This document shows positions 1 to 6,661 of a stretch of 7,652 nucleotides of DNA, piece by piece. This DNA is from Spirochaetaceae bacterium (lineage in GTDB: Bacteria; Spirochaetota; Spirochaetia; Sphaerochaetales; Sphaerochaetaceae): the NCBI GenBank assembly GCA_016649775.1, contig JAENWY010000105.1:1-7652 (forward strand), written 5' to 3'. The position numbers were made by a program, and so were the translations under genes. The notes beneath the pieces were generated by a model. That model was not told where the DNA came from. It worked only from the letters and a program-made list of their open reading frames with translations, and searched no databases. The first letter of the stretch is position 1, and each line of letters begins with the position of its first letter.

Positions 1-227
1 CTTTGTGATAATCCACCACCAACTAAAAATTGGAATTCAGTTGTATTATCTTCTAATAGAGTAATACCCTTGTATCCTACACCAACATTATAATAAACTG
101 GAATGATTCCACCTAAATAATCAGGGTGTTGACCTAAACCACCAAACACAAAGCCAAAATCACCTGCAAACAAAGAAGCTACTGTAAATAAAGATAGAGC
201 AACTACAGAAAATATTTTCTTTTTCAT
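1..227 (-). CDS. Exported envelope protein, N-terminal part (runs off left edge)
   Basis: This reading frame on the minus strand starts with ATG at 227-225 and stays open for 75 codons to the window edge, so the C-terminus is missing. A clear ribosome binding site (GAGGAG, bases 236-241) lies 8 bases upstream. The first 21 residues form a classic signal peptide: a MKKK start, a hydrophobic core, and a probable signal peptidase I site after SLFA, just before GDFG. The mature part is rich in glycine, aromatic residues and alternating hydrophobics (GFVFGGLG, PVYYNVGVGYKG, FLVGGGLS), as in outer-membrane beta-barrel or surface proteins. No family can be named from this fragment. It is divergent from the rhodanese operon, with a 144-bp shared upstream region. 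Confidence 0.75.
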   Translation of the reverse strand, partial: MKKKIFSVVALSLFTVASLFAGDFGFVFGGLGQHPDYLGGIIPVYYNVGVGYKGITLLEDNTTEFQFLVGGGLSQ

Positions 228-333
228 AAATTTTTCTCCTCAACTTTATAGAGTTTAGCATATTTTTTTAAATAAATGAACAAAAATTATGATAAGTAAC
301 AAACTCACACAAACTTTTAATAATTTTATATAT

Positions 334-351
334 ATTAAACTTATAAACATA
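334..351 (+). repeat. 18-bp direct repeat, copy A, upstream of rhodanese operon
   Basis: The 18 bases starting ATTAAACTTATAAAC are identical to bases 7103-7120. This copy ends 20 bases before the rhodanese start codon and contains TATAAA (342-347), which could be a -10 box giving a leader of about 18 bases. No convincing -35 hexamer lies 16-18 bases upstream, so the promoter reading is weak. Confidence 0.4.
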
Positions 352-371
352 AAACAAATGGAGAAACAACA

Positions 372-779
372 ATGGCATTAAATACAACTTTTTATTTAAC
401 CGTAGCGCTAGCAGTAATCTTTTATCTAGTAGTAAAAAACAAATCAAATATTAAAGGCCCTAATGGTGCAACCTATCATTCTATTGAAGCAGATAGTGTT
501 AAAGAATGGCAAGATGAAAAAGAAGTGTTTGCCCTTGTAGATGTAAGAACTCCTTCAGAATATAGTAGTGGCCATATTAAAGGTGCAAAAAATATTCCAG
601 TTTCTAATATTAATACAGTTGCAGAGGCCACCTTTACTGATAAGGAAAATTTTATTGTAGTCTATTGTCAATCAGGTAGTAGATCAAAACAAGCTGCAAA
701 AGCACTTATAAAAATGGGTTACACCGAAGTATACGATTTAGGTTCAATTAATAATTGGCCATATAAAAAGACAAAATAA
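372..779 (+). CDS. Membrane-anchored single-domain rhodanese
   Basis: This is a 135-residue rhodanese-like sulfurtransferase. Residues 5-21 form one hydrophobic helix followed by KNKSNIK; by the positive-inside rule the C-terminal domain should face the cytoplasm. The rhodanese domain covers about residues 35-130, with DVRTPSEY (57-64), GHIKGAKNIP (67-76) and the active-site loop VVYCQSGSRS, in which Cys99 would carry the persulfide. It ends with the usual YDLGSINNWP segment. All catalytic elements are present and the length suits a single-domain (GlpE/PspE-size) protein plus an anchor. The ATG at 372 has GGAGA (360-364) 7 bases upstream. The stop codon overlaps the next start by one base (TAATG), indicating translational coupling. 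The physiological sulfur donor and acceptor cannot be read from the sequence. Confidence 0.9.
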   Translation: MALNTTFYLTVALAVIFYLVVKNKSNIKGPNGATYHSIEADSVKEWQDEKEVFALVDVRTPSEYSSGHIKGAKNIPVSNINTVAEATFTDKENFIVVYCQSGSRSKQAAKALIKMGYTEVYDLGSINNWPYKKTK

Positions 780-1204
780 TGAAAAGATTTACTACAACTA
801 TACTATTACTTATGATAATTAGTTCCTCTATGCTTTTTGCTAGTGGAAATAAAGAAATAAAAAAAATTGATAACAAGGATGAACAAACAATGGCAAAATA
901 CCATAATATTGAAGCACAAGATGCAAAAAAGATGATAGATGAAAAAGCAGATTTCTATTTAATCGATGTAAGAACACAAGAAGAGTATGATTTCTCTCAT
1001 ATTCCAACAGCCAAAAATATTCCACTTGATGTAATTGGTAGCAAGGCTTCCTCAGCATTTAGTTCTAAAGATGCTAAAATTGTAATATATTGCCGTTCCG
1101 GTGCTAGATCTAGAATGGCTGTTAATGAATTAGTCAATTTAGGCTATACAGAGATATACGATCTTGGTGGAATCATGTCTTGGCCCTATGATATGACTAA
1201 TTAA
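779..1204 (+). CDS. Exported (periplasmic) single-domain rhodanese
   Basis: This is a 141-residue rhodanese-like protein. Residues 1-21 are a signal peptide (MKRF start, hydrophobic core, probable cleavage at LFA-SG); no lipobox cysteine is present, so it is likely a soluble periplasmic protein. After a charged linker (about 22-38) the rhodanese domain spans about 40-137, with LIDVRTQEEY, HIPTAKNIPL and the active-site loop IVIYCRSGARS carrying Cys105. The domain closely matches the upstream protein (YHxIEA, DVRT, AKNIP, GYTE(V/I)YDLG and WPY are shared), so the pair looks like a tandem duplication with different targeting signals. It starts inside the stop codon of the first gene and lacks a strong site of its own, as expected for coupled translation. 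Confidence 0.9.
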   Translation: MKRFTTTILLLMIISSSMLFASGNKEIKKIDNKDEQTMAKYHNIEAQDAKKMIDEKADFYLIDVRTQEEYDFSHIPTAKNIPLDVIGSKASSAFSSKDAKIVIYCRSGARSRMAVNELVNLGYTEIYDLGGIMSWPYDMTN

Positions 1205-1216
1205 TAATATCTGATT

Positions 1217-1250
1217 AAGTATTAGTTAAAAAACTTTTTAAATAGTACTT
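1217..1250. repeat. Long imperfect hairpin after rhodanese operon
   Basis: Bases 1217-1232 pair with 1235-1250 around a centre at 1233/1234, with one mismatch (G1225/A1242) and one G-T pair. It begins 12 bases after the rhodanese stop and no T-run follows the stem, so it is at best a weak terminator. Its right arm touches the -35 box proposed for the tRNA. Confidence 0.4.
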
Positions 1251-1277
1251 GCCTAATGTATTAGAATATGATATAAA
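1249..1277 (+). promoter_or_regulatory. Probable sigma-70 promoter of the tRNA gene
   Basis: TTGCCT (1249-1254) and TATAAA (1272-1277) are separated by exactly 17 bases, matching the consensus at 4 of 6 and 5 of 6 positions. Transcription would start near 1284, giving a 5' leader of about 35 bases before the mature tRNA. Confidence 0.5.
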
Positions 1278-1318
1278 ATCAAGCGTTAATTGCACTTTTT
1301 ATTGATGCAAATAACATC

Positions 1319-1392
1319 GGGCCTATAGCTCAGTTGGTTAGAGCAACGGACTCATAATCCGTGGGTCCCAGGTTCAAGTCCTGGTGGGCCCA
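1319..1392 (+). tRNA. tRNA with CAT anticodon, probably tRNA-Ile2
   Basis: This is a 74-base cloverleaf. The acceptor stem pairs GGGCCTA (1319-1325) with TGGGCCC (1385-1391), with discriminator A1392. The D stem is GCTC/GAGC, the anticodon stem ACGGA/TCCGT encloses loop CTCATAA (anticodon CAT at 1353-1355), and the T arm is CCAGG-TTCAAGT-CCTGG. The 3' CCA is not encoded. It is not initiator tRNA: the first acceptor pair is matched and the GGG/CCC anticodon-stem pairs are absent. C4-G69 and C5-G68 in the acceptor stem are known recognition elements for TilS in E. coli, so a lysidine-modified tRNA-Ile reading AUA is favoured over elongator tRNA-Met. That identity call is inference; the tRNA itself is certain. 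Confidence 0.95.
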
Positions 1393-1397
1393 AATTC

Positions 1398-1436
1398 AAA
1401 ATCCTTTTAGTAATTTATTACTTTAAGGATTTTTTT
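1398..1436 (+). terminator. Intrinsic terminator of the tRNA gene
   Basis: Stem AAAATCCTT (1398-1406) pairs with AAGGATTTT. After a 2x2 T/T internal mismatch the inner AGTAA/TTACT arm closes on a TTTA loop. A run of seven T (1430-1436) overlaps and follows the stem. It lies 5 bases past the tRNA. Confidence 0.85.
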
Positions 1437-1515
1437 ATCCATTTATTGTATTTTTATTCAAAAATTATGAATTTTTTAAAGGTTTTATCATTAAATAAGT
1501 TCTGTTTTAATTATC

Positions 1516-1548
1516 TTTTTTTCTTTTTTTCTAAAACTATGTTATTAT
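1516..1548 (+). promoter_or_regulatory. T-tract and possible -10 box upstream of kinase
   Basis: Two runs of seven T separated by one C (1516-1522 and 1524-1530) precede TATTAT (1543-1548, 5 of 6 matches to a -10 box). No good -35 hexamer sits at normal distance. A start near 1555 would leave a leader of about 30 bases before the kinase gene. This is weak evidence. Confidence 0.3.
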
Positions 1549-1568
1549 ATCCATGTATTTATAAATTT

Positions 1569-1573
1569 AAGGA
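1569..1573 (+). promoter_or_regulatory. Ribosome binding site supporting the TTG start
   Basis: AAGGA lies 12 bases before TTG at 1586. An in-frame TAG at 1574-1576 rules out any earlier start, and the next in-frame ATG is about 55 codons later, inside a predicted domain. TTG is therefore the best start, although the spacing is on the long side. Confidence 0.55.
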
Positions 1574-1585
1574 TAGACTATTAAA

Positions 1586-4500
1586 TTGAAAACTAACATT
1601 AACAATTCTATTGAATTAGCCAAAAGTTGTATTAATGAATTTTTGAGTAACAAGACAAACTTAAAGTTATCATCTTTCCTAGATGAGAATATTATTATCA
1701 CAGGATTTAAAGACAATAATATTGTATGTGGATTAAATAATCTTTTTGATATGCCATTTATGAAAATATACGACTCAACCGAACCATTTTCTTATGAAAT
1801 TACAAATTCTCAAGGTTTTGAAATTTCATCAAATATTTTTAATGTTATCATTTTTATTAAGAATTTTACTAATTCAAATATAAATCATAGTATAGAATTA
1901 AGTCTTTCCCTAATTCTAGACGGTTCTAATAATAATTTAATAATTAAGAGTGTAACTTTTTCTATTCTCAACACAATGCTAAAAACTACAAAAGAAGACA
2001 ATTTTATTGATTTTGGGGGAACCCTTGAATTTAATTTATCTGAAAAATTAGAAATTCAGAATATTTCTGAGGATGTGTTACTGCTTAGTGGATATAAAAA
2101 TAAAGATAAAGTATTGTCACTGTTTGAAAATTGTTTGATTAATATAATACCAATCGAGGAAAGAGAGAAAGTATTAAAAAATATTCAAGAAGGGTTAATT
2201 AATAGAAATCACTATAGCATAACCCATCATCTTATTTGTTTTGATAAGTCTCTAATTGAAGTCACACAAGAGGGAAGAATTAATTCAAACAAAAATGGAA
2301 AAATAACAGTGTTAGCTTTTATTATAAAAGCTAACATATCAGCACCTATTTACAAAAATCAAGTGCAATACATAGATAGGTTAGAGTCAGTTATTAATAG
2401 CTATCCTTCTCCTATTTTTTTTAAAGATTTAGAAGGAAAATATTTAGGATTAAATAAAGCATTTCTAAAATTTTTTAAAATTAATAATTTTTTAGAAGTA
2501 ATAGGCAAAACAGATTTTGAAATTTTTGATAAAGATTTGGCTAATGAAATTTTAGAAGAAGATAAAAAAGCTCTAAAAATTAAAAAAGAGATCTCTGAAA
2601 TTTATAAAAATAATCGATTTAATGATACCCTACAATATACTCAATTTATTAAAGCGCCTTTAAAGGATAACAATAAGACGGTAGGTTTAATTGGTTATGT
2701 TAATGATTTACCAAAAATTAAAACTTTATATGATAAACTTGAGGACAATGAATCTGAGATGGAATTTGTATTCAACAATACTAACTCAGCATATTACATC
2801 AAAGATATTGATTTAAGATTTAAGAGAGTTAACTCAGCTTTCTTAAAACTATTTAATTTAAAAGAAATAAATGTTTTAGGAAAAAAAAGTTATGAAATAA
2901 ATGATATTTCTGATGCTCTTCTAAACAGAGAGATTATTGAAAAGAAGATTCTAAAAACAAAAATTCCGTCAAATCAAACATTAGCTATAGATAATAGTAA
3001 AAATATAAAGAAATATTTATCTATATATGAAAATGTTCTTGTTGATAACAATAAAAAAATCATAGACATTATATGTACAATAGAAGATGTTAGTGAATCA
3101 AAAAATAAGGAAATTGAACTTAAAAAAATATATAACAATACTATTAATAATATTAGCAGTGAGAATTTCTATTCTTACGCGAAATTAGATCTAAAAACTG
3201 AATCAATAATTGAATTTAATAGCGCCAAACCATTCCTTAAGAATATTGATATTAATGATTTAAACGCCCTTGTTAATAAAATCAAAAACCAAATGTTATA
3301 TTTAGAAGAAAAAAAAGAATTTTCAGATTTCTTTAACACTAAAAATTTGATTAACATATCTGAAAAGACTAATATTCCATCCCTAGTATTTACTTTTAAA
3401 GGCTATGATAGACCTGTAGCTATTATAAGAATTAGTTTTAACTTATTAACTAATCCTAAAAACAATCACCCTGAATTAGTAATATTATCCAAAGATATAA
3501 CTGAAGAAATGGATTTAAAAACTCTTGTTAATACAATTTCTAGCAATGAATACGATTTCATTGCCAAAGTTGATTTAATTCTAGATAACTGTTCTTTCTT
3601 ACGAATGAATAATATTGACGTCCTAGATTTTAATTTTTCACAAACTACTCAACGAATGAAAGTAAAGCAATTTGTAGATATTCTCTTAGAAGACTCTATA
3701 CAAACTGAAAAAGTTAAAGCAGCAAGGCAAGCATTAACATATGGTAAATATTTTGCTAACCAAGAGAATAGATTTTACATCGATTTAAATAATGGAAAGA
3801 GAAAAAATTTAATTATTAAAGAAATTGATCGTTCTAAAGGTATCTTCTTTATTTTATGTTCAGATATAACTTCTATTACAAAAGAATCTACAGCTATAAA
3901 AAATAAACTTTCTGAATCAATGGAAAAAGCTCTAGAAGCAAACAATATTAAATCAAAATTCCTTGCAAGCATGTCACATGATATGCGAACACCTCTTAAT
4001 GGAATAATAGGTATTTCAACTTTTGGAATAGAAGAATCAAATAATCTTTTATTAACAGACTATTTTTCAAAAATTAAAATAAGTAGTTTATTTTTATTAA
4101 CATTATTAAATGACGTACTAGATATGCAAAGCATAGAACTAGGCAAAATAAAAATAAAAAAGAATACAATAGATATAGATAAGAATCTAAATGAAATTGT
4201 TTTTATGGTTCAAGCTAGGGCGGATGAAAAAAATATTAACTTTAATATTATAAAAGATGACCATCCCAAATTTGTACAGACTGACCCAATTAGATTCAAT
4301 CAAATTATAATAAATCTATTAAGTAATGCAATTAAATATACTCAAAAAAATGGAAAGGTTGATTTTATTATTAAATATATTAATGATCCAAAACCATTTT
4401 TTGAATTCATAATTAAAGACAATGGTTTTGGGATGAGTCATGAATTCCAAAAACATATGTTTGAACAATTTTCTACAGAGTTAAATCAGAATTCATCAAC

Positions 4501-5050
4501 AGAAGGTGGTACTGGTTTAGGATTATCAATTGCTAAAAATTTAACAGAACTTCTTGGGGGTACAATCGAGTGTCAAAGCAAATTAAATAAGGGAACTACT
4601 TTTATTATTAAATTACCATTAAAAGAATTATCTAAGTCTGAAAATAGGCTAGAAATAGATAAAAGGAAAAAACAGATAAGCAAAAAACTCTGTGGTAAAA
4701 AAGTGTTGATTTGTGAAGACAATTACCTAAATATCATCATAATTGAAAAAATATTACACAGAGAAAATATTACAACCATTGTAGCAGAAAATGGTAGAAT
4801 AGGAATTCAGAAATTAAAAGAAAACAAATTTGATGCTATTCTTATGGATATCAGAATGCCAATTATGGGCGGAATCGAAGCTACTAAAGAAATTAGAAAA
4901 TTTGATAAACATATTCCTATTATAGCTTTATCTGCTAATGCATACAAAGAAGATATCGATAAATCTCTTAAAGTTGGAATGAATGCCCATCTATTAAAAC
5001 CGATTGATGTAAATAGTCTATTTACAACTCTCAGAGCATTTATTAAATAA
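1586..5050 (+). CDS. Soluble hybrid sensor histidine kinase, SnoaL-like and multi-PAS
   Basis: This 1154-residue protein has no signal peptide or membrane helix, so it should sense a cytoplasmic cue. Residues about 10-128 resemble a SnoaL/NTF2-like fold (inference). PAS-like domains follow at about 150-250, 263-378 (IFFKDLEGKYLGLNKAF, typical) and 388-503 (YYIKDIDLRFKRVNSAF), with two divergent ones at about 520-640 and 645-765, each ending in a DIT motif. A short coiled coil (768-790) leads to HisKA with SHDMRTPLN, phosphoacceptor His798. The ATPase domain has an N box (Asn910, Asn914), a G1 box DNGFGM (945-950) and a G2 box GGTGLGLS (974-981). A C-terminal receiver (about 1038-1153) carries Glu1044/Asp1045, phosphoacceptor Asp1088, Ser1116 and Lys1138. 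All catalytic residues are intact. No DNA-binding output domain or adjacent response regulator is present, so phosphate must pass to an unlinked partner, probably through an Hpt protein. It starts at TTG and stands alone, with no clear terminator after it. Confidence 0.93.
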   Translation: MKTNINNSIELAKSCINEFLSNKTNLKLSSFLDENIIITGFKDNNIVCGLNNLFDMPFMKIYDSTEPFSYEITNSQGFEISSNIFNVIIFIKNFTNSNINHSIELSLSLILDGSNNNLIIKSVTFSILNTMLKTTKEDNFIDFGGTLEFNLSEKLEIQNISEDVLLLSGYKNKDKVLSLFENCLINIIPIEEREKVLKNIQEGLINRNHYSITHHLICFDKSLIEVTQEGRINSNKNGKITVLAFIIKANISAPIYKNQVQYIDRLESVINSYPSPIFFKDLEGKYLGLNKAFLKFFKINNFLEVIGKTDFEIFDKDLANEILEEDKKALKIKKEISEIYKNNRFNDTLQYTQFIKAPLKDNNKTVGLIGYVNDLPKIKTLYDKLEDNESEMEFVFNNTNSAYYIKDIDLRFKRVNSAFLKLFNLKEINVLGKKSYEINDISDALLNREIIEKKILKTKIPSNQTLAIDNSKNIKKYLSIYENVLVDNNKKIIDIICTIEDVSESKNKEIELKKIYNNTINNISSENFYSYAKLDLKTESIIEFNSAKPFLKNIDINDLNALVNKIKNQMLYLEEKKEFSDFFNTKNLINISEKTNIPSLVFTFKGYDRPVAIIRISFNLLTNPKNNHPELVILSKDITEEMDLKTLVNTISSNEYDFIAKVDLILDNCSFLRMNNIDVLDFNFSQTTQRMKVKQFVDILLEDSIQTEKVKAARQALTYGKYFANQENRFYIDLNNGKRKNLIIKEIDRSKGIFFILCSDITSITKESTAIKNKLSESMEKALEANNIKSKFLASMSHDMRTPLNGIIGISTFGIEESNNLLLTDYFSKIKISSLFLLTLLNDVLDMQSIELGKIKIKKNTIDIDKNLNEIVFMVQARADEKNINFNIIKDDHPKFVQTDPIRFNQIIINLLSNAIKYTQKNGKVDFIIKYINDPKPFFEFIIKDNGFGMSHEFQKHMFEQFSTELNQNSSTEGGTGLGLSIAKNLTELLGGTIECQSKLNKGTTFIIKLPLKELSKSENRLEIDKRKKQISKKLCGKKVLICEDNYLNIIIIEKILHRENITTIVAENGRIGIQKLKENKFDAILMDIRMPIMGGIEATKEIRKFDKHIPIIALSANAYKEDIDKSLKVGMNAHLLKPIDVNSLFTTLRAFIK

Positions 5051-5209
5051 CAAAAATTAATAAAAACTAAATATACAGAGACGTGTTAAGGAACAGGAAT
5101 AAAATAATTTCAATAATTATTGTTAGTTTGATTCAAGTAGCTTTGTATACTAATTAGGGGTAAGAAAAGAAGGGTATTAACAAAAACACTAATTTAAACA
5201 TTGTGATAG
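5051..5209. other. Gene-free stretch after the kinase
   Basis: All three forward frames are broken by frequent stop codons and I recognise no motif, RNA or terminator. Given the debris that follows, it may be eroded mobile-element or gene sequence. Confidence 0.5.
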
Positions 5210-5540
5210 ATTCTGTATAAGAACTTGTTTAAAAAATCAGATTACTACAGGGATGTTTTCAACGTAGAAAAGAATCTATCATGTTTCATCAGGACGAATA
5301 GAAGGTCTTAACGCATGGATCAAGAATCAACGTCGAATGAGTTTTGGCTTATATAGCTTTGACTATTTTGCTCTCTTGATATGAGAACACACCCATCCAT
5401 TAATTCCAAGGCAAATACCATCCACTAATAACTACAGTCCTAGCAAGAGGAAGAGAAGAATACCTAAACAGGTAACGCTACCTGAACCTACTATTTTTAG
5501 ATTACCAAGAGATTTTAAAGGAAATGAATTAAATGCATAA
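5210..5540 (+). pseudogene. Decayed 3' end of a transposase gene
   Basis: From 5271 to the TAA at 5538 one frame is open except for a single TGA at 5382, which could be a mutated Trp codon. It reads VSSGRIEGLN, then AWIKNQRRMSFG, then SFDYFALLI. The pattern S-G-x-I-E-G-x-N-x-x-I-K-x-x-R-R-x-x-x-G-x-x-x-F-x-x-F is the C-terminal end of the catalytic domain in ISL3/IS204-like DDE transposases. Upstream, another frame (5210-5275) reads KKSDYYRDVFNVEKN and probably continues the protein across a frameshift near 5275. The tail after the catalytic part (KRKRRIPKQVTLPEPTIF) is not one I recognise. Only about a quarter of a normal transposase remains and no left end is visible. It directly abuts a second relic. 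Confidence 0.5.
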
Positions 5541-5760
5541 TGCCAATTCCCGACAGATTGACAATAGACCCATGTAGTCTCTCATCATCACACATATTCA
5601 ACCATTGATAATATAGAATATCAAATTCTCGTTGAAGCAGACTTCATTGTAAATATCTTTGAAGAAAATGCAGAAAAGAATTAAATCAATTAAAGAAAAG
5701 ATTTTTAAAACAAAAACGGGAACAGAGTTATTAGCTCAAATGTTTAATTTAGATAAATAA
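5541..5760 (+). pseudogene. Decayed 3' end of an HD-domain phosphohydrolase gene
   Basis: From 5571 to the stop at 5688 one frame reads HVVSHHHTYSTID and then EYQILVEADFIVNIFEEN. After a one-base frameshift near 5685 it continues as SIKEKIFKTKTGTELLAQMF to a TAA at 5758-5760. This matches, in order and spacing, the C-terminal part of a small HD-domain metal-dependent phosphohydrolase family (a HHHTY segment, then Y/H-Q-I-L-V-E-A-D-F, then K-x-I-F-x-T-x-T-G). Just before it, IDNR (about 5557-5568) in another frame would fit the preceding helix, so a second frameshift is likely near 5570. The metal-binding N-terminal half, including the HD motif, is absent. The gene is dead; family assignment is from recalled motifs and not an alignment. 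Confidence 0.6.
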
Positions 5761-5794
5761 AATTTAGCTAATATAATTATATATAATACAAATA

Positions 5795-6493
5795 CTATCG
5801 TTGTGAATTATGAATTAAGAAACTTTCTATTCTTCCTAATTGTTGTTTATTAATAATAATTTTATCTTCTGCCATACTGATTAAGTGATCCCTCAATAAC
5901 CATTCAATATTATTTTTAAAACTATCCTCATGCATATTTAAATTTTTAGACAGAATTTCACTACTATATGCAATTATAATTTCACCATTTAATAGAATAT
6001 CATTTCTATAAGTAGTAGATAAGTAATTCATAATAAAATTTTTACCATGTTGTGAATTAAATTCAAATTTCTCACTTAAATTGTGATACATATCCTGAGT
6101 AAAAATAGTAAAGATAAGTTTATAAGTTGAAAAATCACTTTCAATCCAACTCTTAAAATCCTTTAAAGAATAAATTACAACTATACTTTCTGAATTAGTT
6201 CTTACACTTGCATTAGCTATTTTATGTCCACTAATGGCTTCTAAGACACCAGCAAAAGCAGGTGCTTGATTTGATAGGAATGTTAAATTATTATATTTAT
6301 CATCTTCTTTGAAGACATCAAAACCTCCTGATAATAATATAAAAACAGAATTAATCTCTTTGCCTTTCTCTATTAAGGTGGAACCTTTAGGAAAAAGTTC
6401 TATAGTCTGATTCATCTTGATATCTTCAGGACAATGTGCAAATAATTTTTTTAACACTTCATTCTTCGAAACTAGAAAATCGAATTCTTCCAT
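5795..6493 (-). CDS. Crp/Fnr-like transcription regulator
   Basis: This 232-residue protein begins at the ATG at 6493-6491. An N-terminal cyclic-nucleotide-binding-type beta-roll (about residues 20-115; LFPKGSTLIEKGKEI and VFILLSGGFDVF are typical) is followed by a long dimerisation helix (about 116-145). A C-terminal winged helix-turn-helix (about 165-220) has SSEILSKNLNMHEDSFKNN and LLRDHLI, then a wing AEDKIIINKQQL. It should bind DNA as a dimer in the cytoplasm. The phosphate-binding cassette is not canonical: where Crp has GE-L and R-A-A-x-V, this protein has GVLEAISGHKIANASV without the key arginine, so cAMP binding is unlikely. No Fnr-type cysteine cluster is present. An upstream ATG (6505) sits directly against the ribosome binding site and is too close to use. 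Its target genes are unknown. Confidence 0.85.
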   Translation of the reverse strand: MEEFDFLVSKNEVLKKLFAHCPEDIKMNQTIELFPKGSTLIEKGKEINSVFILLSGGFDVFKEDDKYNNLTFLSNQAPAFAGVLEAISGHKIANASVRTNSESIVVIYSLKDFKSWIESDFSTYKLIFTIFTQDMYHNLSEKFEFNSQHGKNFIMNYLSTTYRNDILLNGEIIIAYSSEILSKNLNMHEDSFKNNIEWLLRDHLISMAEDKIIINKQQLGRIESFLIHNSQR

Positions 6494-6505
6494 ATTATTA
6501 ATCAT

Positions 6506-6510
6506 CTCCT
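6506..6510 (-). promoter_or_regulatory. Ribosome binding site that decides the regulator's start
   Basis: AGGAG on the minus strand touches the ATG at 6505-6503 with no spacer, which is too close for initiation, but lies 12 bases before the ATG at 6493. The downstream ATG is therefore preferred. Confidence 0.5.
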
Positions 6511-6518
6511 ATATGTAT

Positions 6519-6547
6519 AAAATACACTTAATATATAAGAGTAACAA
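6519..6547 (-). promoter_or_regulatory. Possible promoter of the Crp/Fnr-like gene
   Basis: On the minus strand TTGTTA (6547-6542) and TATTTT (6524-6519) are 17 bases apart, each matching consensus at 4 of 6 positions. It would give a very short leader before the ribosome binding site. The surrounding DNA is so AT-rich that chance matches are easy. Confidence 0.35.
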
Positions 6548-6661
6548 GGATAAGAATAGAAAAATAATAAAACTATACAATAAGTTAGATAAAAAACATA
6601 ATTAAATTTCATTTATATTACTAAACCATTATAAATAAAATATAATATCAAAATCCGATAG

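Noticed and set aside
840..1058. Minus-strand 72-codon ORF opposite the second rhodanese
   Set aside because: It lies wholly antisense to a gene with clear catalytic motifs, and its composition and lack of a ribosome binding site fit a shadow frame.
1290..1317. Second promoter candidate TTGCAC with TAACAT, 16-base spacing
   Set aside because: It would start transcription inside the tRNA, and its -10 match is poorer than that of the promoter at 1249-1277.
1319..1392. Initiator tRNA-fMet
   Set aside because: The three G-C pairs of the anticodon stem and the unpaired first acceptor base typical of bacterial initiators are absent.
3175..3357. Minus-strand 60-codon ORF inside the kinase
   Set aside because: It is antisense to the PAS-like region of the kinase, with no recognisable motif or start signal.
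3775..3972. Minus-strand 65-codon ORF inside the kinase
   Set aside because: It is antisense to the linker before the HisKA domain and shows no support as a gene.
5404..5475. Frame reading GKYHPLITTVLARGREEYLN
   Set aside because: It looked protein-like and was first considered part of the phosphohydrolase relic, but it overlaps the longer transposase-relic frame and matches no known segment of the HD family.
6417..6605. Plus-strand 62-codon ORF over the start of the Crp/Fnr-like gene
   Set aside because: It overlaps the regulator's 5' end and promoter antisense, and its low-complexity Lys/Asn/Ile tail is what non-coding AT-rich DNA yields.
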